From the NCBI RefSeq assembly GCF_014193695.1, contig NZ_JACHZR010000004.1, forward strand, positions 682,001 through 746,000: a DNA stretch of 64,000 bases, read 5' to 3'. Every line of letters starts with the position of its first letter. Position 1 is the first letter of the stretch. Below the pieces are notes generated by a model. It was not told where the DNA came from, did not search any database, and saw only the letters and a list, made by a program, of their open reading frames with translations. Of the stretch, positions 1 through 9,075 are shown in pieces. The translations under genes and the position numbers were made by a program. The stretch is from Rhizobium sp. BK316. Lineage in GTDB: Bacteria; Pseudomonadota; Alphaproteobacteria; Rhizobiales; Rhizobiaceae.

Positions 1-198
1 TTCAACCGCGTCGGCCTGCTGGCACACACCTACATGCTTGGGAAGAACGGCGATTCCAACGGCTGCATTTCCTTCAAGGATTACAAGCGTTTCCTCGCCG
101 CCTACAAGCGCGGCGATATCAGGCAGCTCGTCGTCGTGCCCCGGATGAACAACAAGCCTGCTTCGACGCTCGCTTCGCTCTTCTCGTCGCGAACCTAA
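1..198 (+). CDS. C-terminal end of a DUF2778-like (L,D-transpeptidase-type) protein, partial
   Basis: The window opens inside this gene; frame 1 reads through to a TAA at 196-198, giving 65 residues. The fragment carries an SNGCISFKDY segment followed by a basic tail. A Gly-Cys core after Ser-Asn is how the catalytic Cys region of DUF2778/tlde1-like proteins looks, so a secreted peptidoglycan-acting protein is the best guess. The N-terminal part, including any signal peptide, is outside the window. Its stop codon overlaps the stop of the convergent LysR gene by three bases. Family assignment is from memory of the motif only. Confidence 0.6.
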   Translation, partial: FNRVGLLAHTYMLGKNGDSNGCISFKDYKRFLAAYKRGDIRQLVVVPRMNNKPASTLASLFSSRT

Positions 199-1049
199 AG
201 ACTGGCCGCGAGGAAATCGGCCAGCGACCGGCTCTCCGCCGAGAGGCGCAGCTTTCCCCTGACGAGCGCAAGTTCGGATGCCGGCTGCGGATCGAACCCA
301 TCTGCCGCTGTAAGCCGGCGATGTTCAGGCAAGACGGCATCCGATGGCAGCAGGCTGATGCCGAGGCCGGAAGCGACTGCGGCCTGAACTCCCATCAAAC
401 CCTGGCTCGTATAGGCAATGCGCCAACGCCGCCCGCTGCGCTCGATGAATCGGATCGACCGTTCGCGATAGATACATCCAACAGGAAAAACCGCGAGCGG
501 CACCGTCTCATCGTCCTTTACCGGCCGGTTCATGCTCTCGACCCAGACCAGCTCTTCCTCCCAACTGGCCAGACAGGCGCCGTCGCCGGGCTCGCGTTTG
601 ATCAGCGCCAGATCGATTTCGCCGGCGTCGAGGAGGCGGCGAAGCTCGACGCTCCATCCGCTGACAGTGTCGAGCCTTATATGCGATGAGGCAGCAGAAA
701 AACCGGAGAGAAGATCAATGAGCCTGCGGCCGGCAAAATCCTCGGGAACACCAAGCCTGACGGTCTTGGGCGCAGTGGGCTTGCGCATGACGTCCATTGC
801 CTCTTCTGCCGTCGCCAGCAGACGTCGCGCATAGCTCAGGAGCACTTCGCCCTCCTCGGTCGTCTGGATGCCACCCGTCGACTTGTCGCGCAGCAGCAGG
901 GTGCGACCGATATTGGCCTCAAGCTTTTTGATCTGCTGGCTGACAGTGGACTGGGTGAGGTGAACGCGCTCGGCCGCACGCGTGAAGCCGCCGGCGTCGA
1001 CCACGGCTGCAAAGGTGCGAAGAAGATCGAGGTCGAAAGCGAAGCTCAT
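195..1049 (-). CDS. LysR-family transcriptional regulator
   Basis: A 284-residue protein of normal LysR length. The N-terminal winged helix-turn-helix spans about residues 5-64, with the recognition part reading FTRAAERVHLTQSTVSQQI, and is followed by a substrate-binding domain. ATG at 1049 is chosen; an in-frame GTG at 1061 would add four residues. It is divergent from the HAD hydrolase and aldolase genes with an 87-bp gap holding a T-N11-A site, the classic arrangement in which a LysR protein controls its neighbour and itself. The ligand is unknown. Confidence 0.88.
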   Translation of the reverse strand: MSFAFDLDLLRTFAAVVDAGGFTRAAERVHLTQSTVSQQIKKLEANIGRTLLLRDKSTGGIQTTEEGEVLLSYARRLLATAEEAMDVMRKPTAPKTVRLGVPEDFAGRRLIDLLSGFSAASSHIRLDTVSGWSVELRRLLDAGEIDLALIKREPGDGACLASWEEELVWVESMNRPVKDDETVPLAVFPVGCIYRERSIRFIERSGRRWRIAYTSQGLMGVQAAVASGLGISLLPSDAVLPEHRRLTAADGFDPQPASELALVRGKLRLSAESRSLADFLAASL

Positions 1050-1069
1050 TCGATTTTCCACTATGTGAA

Positions 1070-1084
1070 ATTACAACATTTAAT
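1070..1084. promoter_or_regulatory. Candidate LysR operator (T-N11-A box)
   Basis: The 15-bp site ATTACAACATTTAAT has matching ATTA/TAAT ends and places T1071 and A1083 eleven bases apart, the classic LysR recognition pattern. It lies between the divergent LysR gene (start 1049) and the HAD hydrolase gene (start 1137). This is seen in sequence; binding is inferred. Confidence 0.5.
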
Positions 1085-1136
1085 TTCTCAATGACTCCAT
1101 TCTTTGTCAACATGGCGAAAATCATGGAGACGACAG

Positions 1137-1838
1137 ATGACACTTCCCGGAAATCGGCCGAGCTGGCTGACATTCGACTGTTACGGCACGCTGATCCAGT
1201 GGGATGAAGGGCTGCTTGCCGCGATGGATGCGATCCTGTCGGCAAAGGGCGGCGATATCGACCAGTCGGCCTTCATTGCTGTCTACGACCGATACGAGCA
1301 TGAACTGGAACAGCAGAAGCCGCACCGATCCTTCGGCCAAGTCACCGCCCTTGCATTGGAACTGGCAATGAACGAGTTCGGCCTGCCGTTCAACACTGCC
1401 GATGCCGATCTGCTGACGTCATCGATCGGCCGGATGCCGCCCTTCCCCGAAGTCGTCAAAACGCTCGACGAGCTGAAGACTGCCGGGTTCCGGCTCGCCA
1501 TTATCTCGAATACGGACGACGCGATCATTGCCGGCAATGTCGCACAGCTCGGCGGCCTCATCGACCGGGTGATCACCGCTGAACAAGCGGAAGCCTATAA
1601 GCCGTCGCCACAGATCTTCCGGCATGCCTGGAAAACACTCGACATAGGCATGGATGATCTCGTGCATATCTGCGCCAGCCCGCATCTTGACCTTGCCGCC
1701 GCGCGCGAACTCGGTTTTCGTGCGATCTGGGTGGATCGCGGCACGGGACGGAAGCCGCTCAGCGATTACCGTCCCAACGAGATCGTGCCGACGCTCAACA
1801 AGGTGCCTGGCCTATTTGCCGCAAACGGCTGGATGTAA
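1137..1838 (+). CDS. HAD-superfamily hydrolase, haloacid dehalogenase type II-like
   Basis: A 233-residue protein with the HAD motifs in order: DCYGTL with nucleophile Asp14, SNT at 124-126, Lys155 in AYKPSP, and an acidic residue in SPHLDLAAAR around 185. The cap insert sits between motifs I and II as in L-2-haloacid dehalogenases. ATG 1137 follows GGAGACGACAG; the longer frame from a TTG at 1104 has no ribosome-binding site. Its stop is 22 bp before the class II aldolase gene, so the two are probably co-transcribed. The substrate is unknown; the aldolase partner points to a phosphorylated sugar or hydroxy acid rather than a haloacid. Confidence 0.85.
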   Translation: MTLPGNRPSWLTFDCYGTLIQWDEGLLAAMDAILSAKGGDIDQSAFIAVYDRYEHELEQQKPHRSFGQVTALALELAMNEFGLPFNTADADLLTSSIGRMPPFPEVVKTLDELKTAGFRLAIISNTDDAIIAGNVAQLGGLIDRVITAEQAEAYKPSPQIFRHAWKTLDIGMDDLVHICASPHLDLAAARELGFRAIWVDRGTGRKPLSDYRPNEIVPTLNKVPGLFAANGWM

Positions 1839-1860
1839 TTGACGCGATTGGAGACAAGAC

Positions 1861-2652
1861 ATGGCTCATGAACTGAACCTTGCGAAAGGACAGCCCGCGA
1901 TATTGCGCAATTTGCCGCTCGATACGGACGAGATTTGGCAGGCGCGCGTCGATTTGGCGGCCTGCCTCAGAATGGCCGCGCGGCTCGGGCTCGAGGAAGG
2001 CATCTGCAATCATTTCTCGGCCGTCGTGCCCAGCCATCCCGATCTCTTCCTGGTCAACAGGCTCGGTTGGGCCTTTCAGGAGGCCACCGCTTCGTCTCTG
2101 CTGATCTGCGATTTCGATGGCAATGTCATCGCCGGCGACGGTGTGCCGGAAGCGACCGCCTTCTTCATCCATGCCCGCCTGCACAAGATGTCGCCGCGCG
2201 TCGGTGCCGCCTTCCATACGCATATGCCGAACGCGACCGCGCTCAGCATGGTCGAGGGTGAACCCTTCGTCTGGGCCGGTCAGACGTCGCTGAAATTCTA
2301 TGGCCGCGTCGCGGTCGATGAAAACTATAACGGACTGGCGCTCGATGAGCGCGAGGGCGACAGGATCGCGGCCGTGCTTGGCGACAAGGACATCCTGTTC
2401 ATGAAGAACCATGGCGTCATGGTCTGCGCGCCAAACATCGCCGAAGCCTGGGACGACCTCTATTATCTTGAGCGCGCTGCAGAGGTTCAGCTCAAGGCGA
2501 TGAGCACCGGGCGGCAATTGATTGCTGTGCCGACCGATATCGCCGAACAGGCCGCAAAGCAGATGCGGGAAGGCGATCCGGAAAGTGCGCGCCTGCATCT
2601 CGAAAGCGTCAGGCGTGTTCTCGACCGGCAGGCCCCGGAATACCGGGACTGA
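1861..2652 (+). CDS. Class II aldolase/adducin family protein
   Basis: A 263-residue protein. The zinc-ligand histidines are visible as HTHMPN (His119 and His121) and NHGVMV (His184). The preceding GICNHFS and PEATAFFIHARLH segments also fit class II aldolases such as fuculose-phosphate aldolase and their decarboxylase-like relatives. ATG 1861 follows GGAGACAAGAC. It is the second gene of the pair with the HAD hydrolase and is probably controlled by the divergent LysR protein. The true substrate cannot be read from sequence. Confidence 0.88.
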   Translation: MAHELNLAKGQPAILRNLPLDTDEIWQARVDLAACLRMAARLGLEEGICNHFSAVVPSHPDLFLVNRLGWAFQEATASSLLICDFDGNVIAGDGVPEATAFFIHARLHKMSPRVGAAFHTHMPNATALSMVEGEPFVWAGQTSLKFYGRVAVDENYNGLALDEREGDRIAAVLGDKDILFMKNHGVMVCAPNIAEAWDDLYYLERAAEVQLKAMSTGRQLIAVPTDIAEQAAKQMREGDPESARLHLESVRRVLDRQAPEYRD

Positions 2653-2658
2653 AAACGC

Positions 2659-3816
2659 CTACCTCAGCCAGACGCCGATGCGCTCCAGCGCCTCGGCGAT
2701 CTCGGCCTCCGAACCGGCATAGGAGATGCGCAGCGTATGCGGTCCTTCAACCGGATCGAAATCGAGGCCGGGGGTGGCGGCGACATTGATCTCCGCCAGC
2801 ATGCGCCGCGCGAAATCCATGCTGTCATTGGTGAAGCGCGCAACATCCACATAAGCGTAAAAGGCGCCGTCCATCGGTGACGCCGGCGCAAGACCGATCT
2901 TCGGCAGGCGGTCGAGCAGCAGTTCACGATTGGCGGCATAGCTTGCCTTGACGCCATCCAGTTCATCGCCGGCACCGAGGGCGGCGGTGGCGGCGATCTG
3001 CGAAAGCTCCGGCGGAGAGATATAGAGGCTCTGGGCGACGCGCTCGATCGGACGCACCAGCCGCTCGGGCAGCACCATCCAGCCAATGCGCCAGCCGGTC
3101 ATGCAATAATATTTGGAGAAGGAGTTGATCACGATCGCTTCGTCGGTCAGCTCCAGCGCGCTCGTCTCTTCTCCTGCAAAGGTCAGGCCGTGATAGATCT
3201 CGTCGGAGATGAAGGCGATGTCGTTGGCGTCGCAGTAAGCAGCAAGCGCCTTCAGGCCATCGCGACCGGTGACAGTGCCGGTCGGGTTGGCGGGGCTGGC
3301 AAGCAGCACGCCCGTCAGCTTCACGCCCTTTTCCGTCTGGATCGCTTCGAGGCTTTCTGGCGTCAGGGTGAAATGCGTTTCTGCGGTAACGGGCACTTCG
3401 ACCACATTGAGGCCAAGGGCGCCGAGGATGTTACGATAGGCGGGATAGCCCGGCCGGGCGATTGCGACGGCATCGCCGGCATCGAAAAGTGACAGGAAGG
3501 CGAGATTGAAGGCGGCCGACGAACCGGTTGTGATCGCGATACGTGCAGGAGCGATCTCGAGGCCGTGGCGATCGCGATAGTGCTCGGCGAGCGCATGTTT
3601 CAGCCGTGCCGTGCCGAGCGCATCCGTATAACCGATGCGCCCTTCGGCGAGCGCCGCGCGGGCGGCTTCAAGAGCCAACTGGGGTGCAGGATGCGACGGC
3701 TGGCCGACGGCCATGGAAATGACGGGGTGGCCGCCTGCGCGCCTCTTCGTCGCCTCGGCCAGGACATCCATGGCGTGGAACGGTTCGACTTCGCTGCGTT
3801 TCGAGATGGAAAACAC
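2659..3816 (-). CDS. PLP-dependent aminotransferase, class I/II (aspartate aminotransferase family)
   Basis: The fold-type I motifs are in place: SPANPTG with Asn177, SDEIY with Asp205, the PLP lysine Lys235 in SFSKYY, and GWRIGW just after it. The GTG start at 3816 is preferred because an AGGAAG ribosome-binding site lies five bases upstream and gives the usual length of 385 residues; the open frame extends upstream without family likeness. The protein probably transfers amino groups between an amino acid and a 2-oxo acid in the cytoplasm. The exact amino acid is not clear. It converges on the aldolase gene with only 6 bp between stops. Confidence 0.85.
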   Translation of the reverse strand: MFSISKRSEVEPFHAMDVLAEATKRRAGGHPVISMAVGQPSHPAPQLALEAARAALAEGRIGYTDALGTARLKHALAEHYRDRHGLEIAPARIAITTGSSAAFNLAFLSLFDAGDAVAIARPGYPAYRNILGALGLNVVEVPVTAETHFTLTPESLEAIQTEKGVKLTGVLLASPANPTGTVTGRDGLKALAAYCDANDIAFISDEIYHGLTFAGEETSALELTDEAIVINSFSKYYCMTGWRIGWMVLPERLVRPIERVAQSLYISPPELSQIAATAALGAGDELDGVKASYAANRELLLDRLPKIGLAPASPMDGAFYAYVDVARFTNDSMDFARRMLAEINVAATPGLDFDPVEGPHTLRISYAGSEAEIAEALERIGVWLR

Positions 3817-4022
3817 GATCACTTCCTGCCTGGGTTCAGATGACGGCCAGACAATTGCCGCAATAATCGGCTCATCACAATCCCGCGAGGGCTTGGATCG
3901 GAGGAAAATTCCTGTTTGATGGCGGCCCGACGCGCCGTAATTTGATGCGGACGCATCCAAGCCCATTAACCCGGTAATGGTAATTTCGCTTCGAAAACCC
4001 ATCAGCCGACGACGAGGATACC

Positions 4023-4781
4023 ATGGCCTTCTTCTCCAAAACGCTCACCGCGCTGGCGCTTGCAGCCTCTATAGCCCTTCCGGCTCAGGCATTTGCATTC
4101 GATGACCAGCAGAAGAAGGAACTGGGGGAATTCATCAAGCAGTACCTGATCGAAAATCCTGAGATCATGCTCGACGTGCAGGACGCGCTGCAAAAAAAGC
4201 AGCAGATGGCCCAGCAGGTGAAGGCCACCATGGCCATCGAGAACAATACCGACAGGATCTTCGATTCCAATGACGACGTGACGCTCGGCAATCCCAAAGG
4301 CGATGTCACCGTCGTCGAGTTCTTCGACTATAACTGCACCTATTGCCGCCACGCCCTGCCCGACATGCAGGCCTTGTTGAAGAAGGATAAGAATGTCCGC
4401 TTCGTGCTGAAGGAATTCCCGATCCTCGGGCCGGATTCGGTCGCGGCGCACCGCGTGGCGGATGCCTTCCGCCGCCTTGCGCCGGAAAAATACGGCGATT
4501 TCCACGTCGCGTTGCTCGGCAGCGATGGCCGCGCCTCCGAGGACACCGCAATCCGGGTCGCCTCTTCTCTCGGCGTCAGCGAAGACAAGATCCGCGCGGA
4601 GATGAAAAAGAGCCCGAACGATGGCATCGTGCAGGCGACTTATCAGCTTGCAGCCAATCTCGGTATCAGCGGTACACCGTCCTATGTGATCGGTAACGAA
4701 ATGGTGCCCGGCGCCGTCGGCCTCAACGATCTCGAAGCCAAGGTGAAGAACATGCGGGCCTGCGGCAAGACGAGCTGCTGA
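4023..4781 (+). CDS. DsbA-family periplasmic thiol-disulfide oxidoreductase
   Basis: A 252-residue exported protein. A signal peptide covers about residues 1-25 (hydrophobic core, AQAFA cut region), followed by a helical N-terminal segment of the ScsC type. The thioredoxin fold carries the active site CTYC at residues 105-108 and the cis-proline loop GTPSY around 217-221. Two further cysteines end the chain. It should oxidise or isomerise disulfides in periplasmic proteins. It stands alone, with no DsbB-like partner next to it. Confidence 0.88.
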   Translation: MAFFSKTLTALALAASIALPAQAFAFDDQQKKELGEFIKQYLIENPEIMLDVQDALQKKQQMAQQVKATMAIENNTDRIFDSNDDVTLGNPKGDVTVVEFFDYNCTYCRHALPDMQALLKKDKNVRFVLKEFPILGPDSVAAHRVADAFRRLAPEKYGDFHVALLGSDGRASEDTAIRVASSLGVSEDKIRAEMKKSPNDGIVQATYQLAANLGISGTPSYVIGNEMVPGAVGLNDLEAKVKNMRACGKTSC

Positions 4782-5025
4782 ACCCGCGCCCATCAAATCG
4801 CCTAAATCGAAGCGTTTCAGCCATGTGGACAAACATGGCGCGACCTCCGCTGCCGATTCTGTAAGGGCTTTCAATAAGCCCGCGCGGAGTCTATAGGTGG
4901 CGCTCGCGCATTCCCGTGCCTTTGCCGTCGAAAGGCTGACACAGGGCGCGATGAATACAATGAACCGCGTAACGGTCGCCTGATTCAGAGAGGATCAAGA
5001 GCCGGTGCGCCAAACGGAACATTCG

Positions 5026-5463
5026 ATGACGCAAACGATTTTCGTCCTGAACGGCCCCAACCTGAATATGCTGGGCAAGCGAGAACCTGGCATCTATGGC
5101 GGCAAGACGCTCAAGGACATAGAGGCGGACTGCAAGGCTGCGGGCCGCGAACTCGGATTCGACATCGATTTCCGCCAGAGCAATCACGAAGGCACGCTGG
5201 TGGACTGGTTCCACGAAGCGAATGAAAAGGCTTTCGGCGTTGCTATCAATGCAGGCGCCTATACGCACACATCCGTCGCGCTGCATGATGCGATCCGTGC
5301 TATTTCCATTCCCGTCATCGAACTTCACATATCCAATGTGCATGCACGGGAAGAATTCCGTCACAAGTCGATGATCGCGCCGGCATGCAAAGGCGTGATC
5401 TGCGGCTTCGGGCCTCACAGCTACATCCTGGCGCTCCGCGCGCTGAAGAACATCACGGCATAA
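5026..5463 (+). CDS. aroQ: 3-dehydroquinate dehydratase, type II
   Basis: Catalyses dehydration of 3-dehydroquinate to 3-dehydroshikimate in the shikimate pathway. The 145-residue length and the motifs LNGPNLNMLG, the catalytic Tyr24 in PGIYG, SNHEG and LHISNVHAREEFR are typical of the dodecameric type II enzyme. ATG 5026 is chosen because the family begins shortly before the NGPNLN motif; an in-frame GTG at 5005 is the alternative. It is followed by accB after 21 bp, so shikimate and fatty-acid genes are probably read together. Confidence 0.95.
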   Translation: MTQTIFVLNGPNLNMLGKREPGIYGGKTLKDIEADCKAAGRELGFDIDFRQSNHEGTLVDWFHEANEKAFGVAINAGAYTHTSVALHDAIRAISIPVIELHISNVHAREEFRHKSMIAPACKGVICGFGPHSYILALRALKNITA

Positions 5464-5484
5464 GAAGAAGACAGGGCAACACTC

Positions 5485-5961
5485 ATGGCTGAAAAGAAAT
5501 CCGGTATCGATCAGGCACTGATCCGCGATCTCGCCAACATCCTCAAGGACACGGATCTGACCGAGATCGAAGTCGAACAGGAAGATCTGCGTATCCGCGT
5601 TTCGCGTGCAGGCACGACCCAGTACATCCAGGCGCCGATTGCGGCCCCCGCCTATGCAGCACCGGCTGCAGCTGCAGCAGCCCCGGTAGCGGTTGCCGCT
5701 GCTCCCGCTGCGGCAGGCCGTAACCCGGCGAACACGGTGAACGCGCCGATGGTCGGCACGGCCTATATGGCCCCGGCCCCTGGCGCTCGCGCGTTCATCG
5801 AACTTGGCGCCACCGTCAAGGAAGGCCAGACGCTGCTCATCATCGAAGCGATGAAGACGATGAACCAGATCCCCTCGCCGAAGTCGGGCAAGGTCACGGA
5901 AATCCTCGTCGAAGACGGCTCGCCCGTCGAATACGGCCAGCCGCTCGTCATCATCGAATAA
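5485..5961 (+). CDS. accB: Biotin carboxyl carrier protein of acetyl-CoA carboxylase
   Basis: A 158-residue carrier. The N-terminal dimer segment is followed by an Ala/Pro-rich linker (about residues 50-80) and the C-terminal biotinyl domain, where EAMKTMN holds the biotin-accepting Lys124. The protein carries CO2 on biotin between AccC and the carboxyltransferase to make malonyl-CoA. It lies 21 bp after aroQ and 10 bp before accC, the usual accBC pair. Confidence 0.97.
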   Translation: MAEKKSGIDQALIRDLANILKDTDLTEIEVEQEDLRIRVSRAGTTQYIQAPIAAPAYAAPAAAAAAPVAVAAAPAAAGRNPANTVNAPMVGTAYMAPAPGARAFIELGATVKEGQTLLIIEAMKTMNQIPSPKSGKVTEILVEDGSPVEYGQPLVIIE

Positions 5962-5971
5962 GGCTTTGCCA

Positions 5972-7324
5972 ATGATCTCGAAGATCCTCATAGCCAATCG
6001 CGGCGAGATCGCCCTTCGCGTGCTGCGCGCCTGCAAGGAGCTCGGCATTGCAAGTGTCGCCGTGCATTCGACGGCCGATGCCGACGCCATGCATGTGCGC
6101 CTTGCCGACGAGAGCGTGTGCATCGGTCCGCCGCCTTCGCGCGAAAGCTATCTCAACATCCACCAGATCGTCGCAGCCTGCGAAATCACCGGCGCTGATG
6201 CCGTACATCCGGGTTACGGCTTCCTGTCGGAAAATGCCAAATTCGCCGATATTCTCGAAGCCCACGGCATCACCTTCATCGGCCCGACGGCGGAACACAT
6301 CCGCATCATGGGCGACAAGATCACCGCCAAGACGACGGCACAGGAACTCGGTATCCCCGTCGTTCCCGGCTCCGACGGCGAAGTGAAGACCGAAGAGGAT
6401 GCGCTGAAGACGGCTGGCTATATCGGCTATCCGGTGCTGATCAAGGCAACGGCCGGCGGCGGCGGACGCGGCATGAAGGTTGCCAAGACCGAAGCAGACC
6501 TGATCGAAGCCTGGTCGACGGCCCGCACCGAAGCGGCCGCCGCTTTCGGCAATGACGCCGTCTACATGGAAAAATACCTCGAAAAGCCACGCCACATCGA
6601 AATCCAGGTGTTCGGCGATGGCGAAGGCAATGCCATCCATCTCGGCGAACGCGACTGCTCGCTGCAGCGCCGTCACCAGAAGGTCTGGGAAGAGGCAAAC
6701 TCGCCTGCCCTCAATGTCGAACAGCGCAAGAAGATCGGCCAGATTTGCGCTGACGCCATGAAGAAGCTGAAATACCGCGGCGCCGGCACGATCGAGTTCC
6801 TCTACGAGAACGGAGAGTTCTATTTCATCGAAATGAACACTCGCCTGCAGGTAGAGCATCCGGTTACCGAAGCCATTACCGGCATCGACCTCGTGCATGA
6901 GCAGATCCGCGTAGCTTCGGGCGGCGGTCTGTCTGTCACGCAGGACGAGGTGCATTTCCAGGGCCACGCCATCGAATGCCGCATCAATGCCGAGGACGCG
7001 CGCACCTTCGTGCCCTCACCGGGCACGATCACGCATTTCCATGCACCGGGCGGACTTGGCGTGCGCATCGATTCCGGCGCCTATCAGGGCTATAAGATCC
7101 CGCCTTACTACGACAGCCTCATCGGCAAGCTGATCGTTCACGGCCGCACGCGTGTCGAATGCATGATGCGCCTGCGCCGTGCGCTCGATGAATTTGTCGT
7201 TGACGGCATCAAGACAACGCTGCCACTGTTCCAGGATCTCGTTTCCAACCAGGATATCGCCAACGGCGACTACGATATTCACTGGCTGGAAAACTATCTC
7301 GCCAACAGCAAGCCGGCAGCATAG
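5972..7324 (+). CDS. accC: Acetyl-CoA carboxylase, biotin carboxylase subunit
   Basis: A 450-residue ATP-grasp enzyme that carboxylates the biotin on AccB using ATP and bicarbonate. It begins with ISKILIANRGEIALRV and carries HPGYGFLSEN, the glycine-rich ATP loop KATAGGGGRGMK, RDCSLQRRHQK and EMNTRLQVEHPVTE, all hallmark segments. ATG 5972 is used; a TTG two codons upstream is less likely. It follows accB directly and is followed after 7 bp by aat. Confidence 0.97.
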   Translation: MISKILIANRGEIALRVLRACKELGIASVAVHSTADADAMHVRLADESVCIGPPPSRESYLNIHQIVAACEITGADAVHPGYGFLSENAKFADILEAHGITFIGPTAEHIRIMGDKITAKTTAQELGIPVVPGSDGEVKTEEDALKTAGYIGYPVLIKATAGGGGRGMKVAKTEADLIEAWSTARTEAAAAFGNDAVYMEKYLEKPRHIEIQVFGDGEGNAIHLGERDCSLQRRHQKVWEEANSPALNVEQRKKIGQICADAMKKLKYRGAGTIEFLYENGEFYFIEMNTRLQVEHPVTEAITGIDLVHEQIRVASGGGLSVTQDEVHFQGHAIECRINAEDARTFVPSPGTITHFHAPGGLGVRIDSGAYQGYKIPPYYDSLIGKLIVHGRTRVECMMRLRRALDEFVVDGIKTTLPLFQDLVSNQDIANGDYDIHWLENYLANSKPAA

Positions 7325-7331
7325 GACAGGA

Positions 7332-7949
7332 ATGGCAGGAGCGCGCAGGAAGTCACCAGGTATTACCCCGGAAATCCTCTTGCGCGCCTATTCTATCGGC
7401 CTGTTTCCCATGGCCGAATCCGCTGACGATCCGGAAATCTTCTGGGTCGAGCCGGATATCCGCGGCGTCCTGCCGCTGGATAATCGTTTCCACGTCTCCA
7501 AAAGCCTTCGAAAGACAGTCCGCCAAAAGCCCTTCGACATTCGCTTCAACAGTAACTTCGATGCCGTGATTACCGCCTGTGCCAGCGAGACATCCGATCG
7601 GCCGAGCACCTGGATCAACGAAACCATCAAGACGCTCTATTCCGCCCTGCACCGCATGGGCCATGCCCATTCTGTCGAGGCCTGGGATGGCGATGAACTC
7701 GTCGGCGGTCTCTATGGCGTGTCGCTCGGATCTGCCTTCTTCGGGGAAAGCATGTTCTCGCGGCGAACCGACGCTTCGAAAATCTGTCTCGTCCATCTCG
7801 TCGAGCATCTGAGGCGGCAGCACTTCACGTTGCTCGACACGCAATTCACGACAGAGCATCTCAAAACATTCGGGGCGCTTGACGTGCCGAAAGCGGATTA
7901 CGCGCTGATGCTCGCCGCGGCGATGGAATCGCCACACCTTAGGTTTTAA
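7332..7949 (+). CDS. aat: Leucyl/phenylalanyl-tRNA-protein transferase
   Basis: A 205-residue N-end-rule enzyme that adds Leu or Phe from tRNA to proteins starting with Arg or Lys, marking them for ClpAP. Recognised by LLRAYSIGLFPMAE, the FWVEPDIRGVLPLD segment, and SVEAWDGDELVGGLYGVSLG followed by FFGESMFSR. ATG 7332 follows AGGACAGGA; the open frame reaches back into accC but that part is a shadow of accC. Placement right after accBC is usual in rhizobia, to my knowledge. Confidence 0.95.
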   Translation: MAGARRKSPGITPEILLRAYSIGLFPMAESADDPEIFWVEPDIRGVLPLDNRFHVSKSLRKTVRQKPFDIRFNSNFDAVITACASETSDRPSTWINETIKTLYSALHRMGHAHSVEAWDGDELVGGLYGVSLGSAFFGESMFSRRTDASKICLVHLVEHLRRQHFTLLDTQFTTEHLKTFGALDVPKADYALMLAAAMESPHLRF

Positions 7950-8023
7950 TGTTGAATTTTTCACCTCAGCGTTGATTTTTCGACCAATCAGTTTAAGGTC
8001 GGGCTGCAACGGAGGGTGAAATC

Positions 8024-8953
8024 TTGAAGCGATATTTTGCGGCAGCGATCCTGCTCGCCATGGCTGCCGGGACAGCCAATTCCCGCCCCTATCAGGAAAT
8101 GTTTCCGAACAGAACGGATTTCTCCGAGCAAGAAAAGCCGGTTCTGCAAAAGCTCGACTTCCAGCAAGGGGCGATTAGGCTGCCGGCTGCGAAGGCAACG
8201 CTGAACGTACCGGATGGGTTTTACTATCTCAGCCCTGAAGATACGAAGACCGTGCTCGTCGATATCTGGGGCAACCCTCCGGGCGCGGCGGCTGATGCGT
8301 TGGGCATGTTATTTCCTGCACAATATTCCCCGACTGATGTCGGGTCATGGGGTTCGGTCGTCGAATTCAGCGCGGATGGCTATGTATCGGATGCCGACGC
8401 AGCGACGATCGACTACGATGAACTGCTGCAGAACATCAAGGACTCTATTTCGGAGAGCAATACCGAGCGACAGAAGCAGGGCTTTCCGACGGTGACACTC
8501 GTCGGCTGGGCCTCTGCCCCGCATTACGACCAATCCGCACACGCCCTGCACTGGGCACGCGATTTGGTGTTCAACGAGAATGGAAACACGCAGCATACAC
8601 TGAACTATTCCGTGCGCACGCTGGGCCGTGAGGGCGTCTTTCAGTTCGACTTCGTTGCCGGTCTCGAACAGTTGAAGGAAATCGAGACCGCCGTCCCGAC
8701 CGTGACCAAGCTCGTCCAGTTCGACAAGGGAATGGCCTATAGCGATCACGTGGATGGCGACAAGATCGCTGCCTACGGGATGGCGGGCATGATCGCTGCA
8801 GGCGCTGGCGCCAAGGTTGCCGCGAAGATCGGACTGCTGGCAATCGCCGCTGCCTTTCTGAAGAAGGCGTGGATCCTTGTCTTTGTGGTATTTGGCGGGG
8901 CGGTCGGCCTCGTGAAGAAGCTCTTCACCGGCAACAAGACGCCCAACGCATAG
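8024..8953 (+). CDS. DUF2167 domain membrane protein
   Basis: A 309-residue protein starting at TTG 8024, supported by a GGAGGG site 9 bases upstream. A signal peptide covers about residues 1-20. The DUF2167 region has the typical IWGNPP and VGWASAPHYD segments, and a C-terminal pair of hydrophobic stretches (about 245-300) ends in a basic tail. Such proteins sit in the inner membrane with a large periplasmic part; their function is not known. It stands between aat and the DUF2155 gene and is closed by a strong inverted repeat. Confidence 0.85.
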   Translation: MKRYFAAAILLAMAAGTANSRPYQEMFPNRTDFSEQEKPVLQKLDFQQGAIRLPAAKATLNVPDGFYYLSPEDTKTVLVDIWGNPPGAAADALGMLFPAQYSPTDVGSWGSVVEFSADGYVSDADAATIDYDELLQNIKDSISESNTERQKQGFPTVTLVGWASAPHYDQSAHALHWARDLVFNENGNTQHTLNYSVRTLGREGVFQFDFVAGLEQLKEIETAVPTVTKLVQFDKGMAYSDHVDGDKIAAYGMAGMIAAGAGAKVAAKIGLLAIAAAFLKKAWILVFVVFGGAVGLVKKLFTGNKTPNA

Positions 8954-8969
8954 CGGCCAGCATCAGCAG

Positions 8970-9003
8970 GCGTGTCGCATCGAACGGATCTTATGCGACA
9001 CGC
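8970..9003. repeat. Inverted repeat with GCGTGTCG/CGACACGC ends (possible terminator)
   Basis: An 11-bp perfect stem (8970-8980 with 8993-9003) around a 12-base loop lies 17 bp after the DUF2167 stop. It lacks a T-run. Its outer 8 bp match the ends of the elements at 32410-32453 and 38239-38282, so it may belong to the same repeat type as well as ending transcription. Confidence 0.6.
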
Positions 9004-9075
9004 ACCCGGCGCCGCCATCATCTTGCTGTAGATAGTTATTTGCAGCTGAAAGCCCGGTCGATCAGGCGTGTGCTC

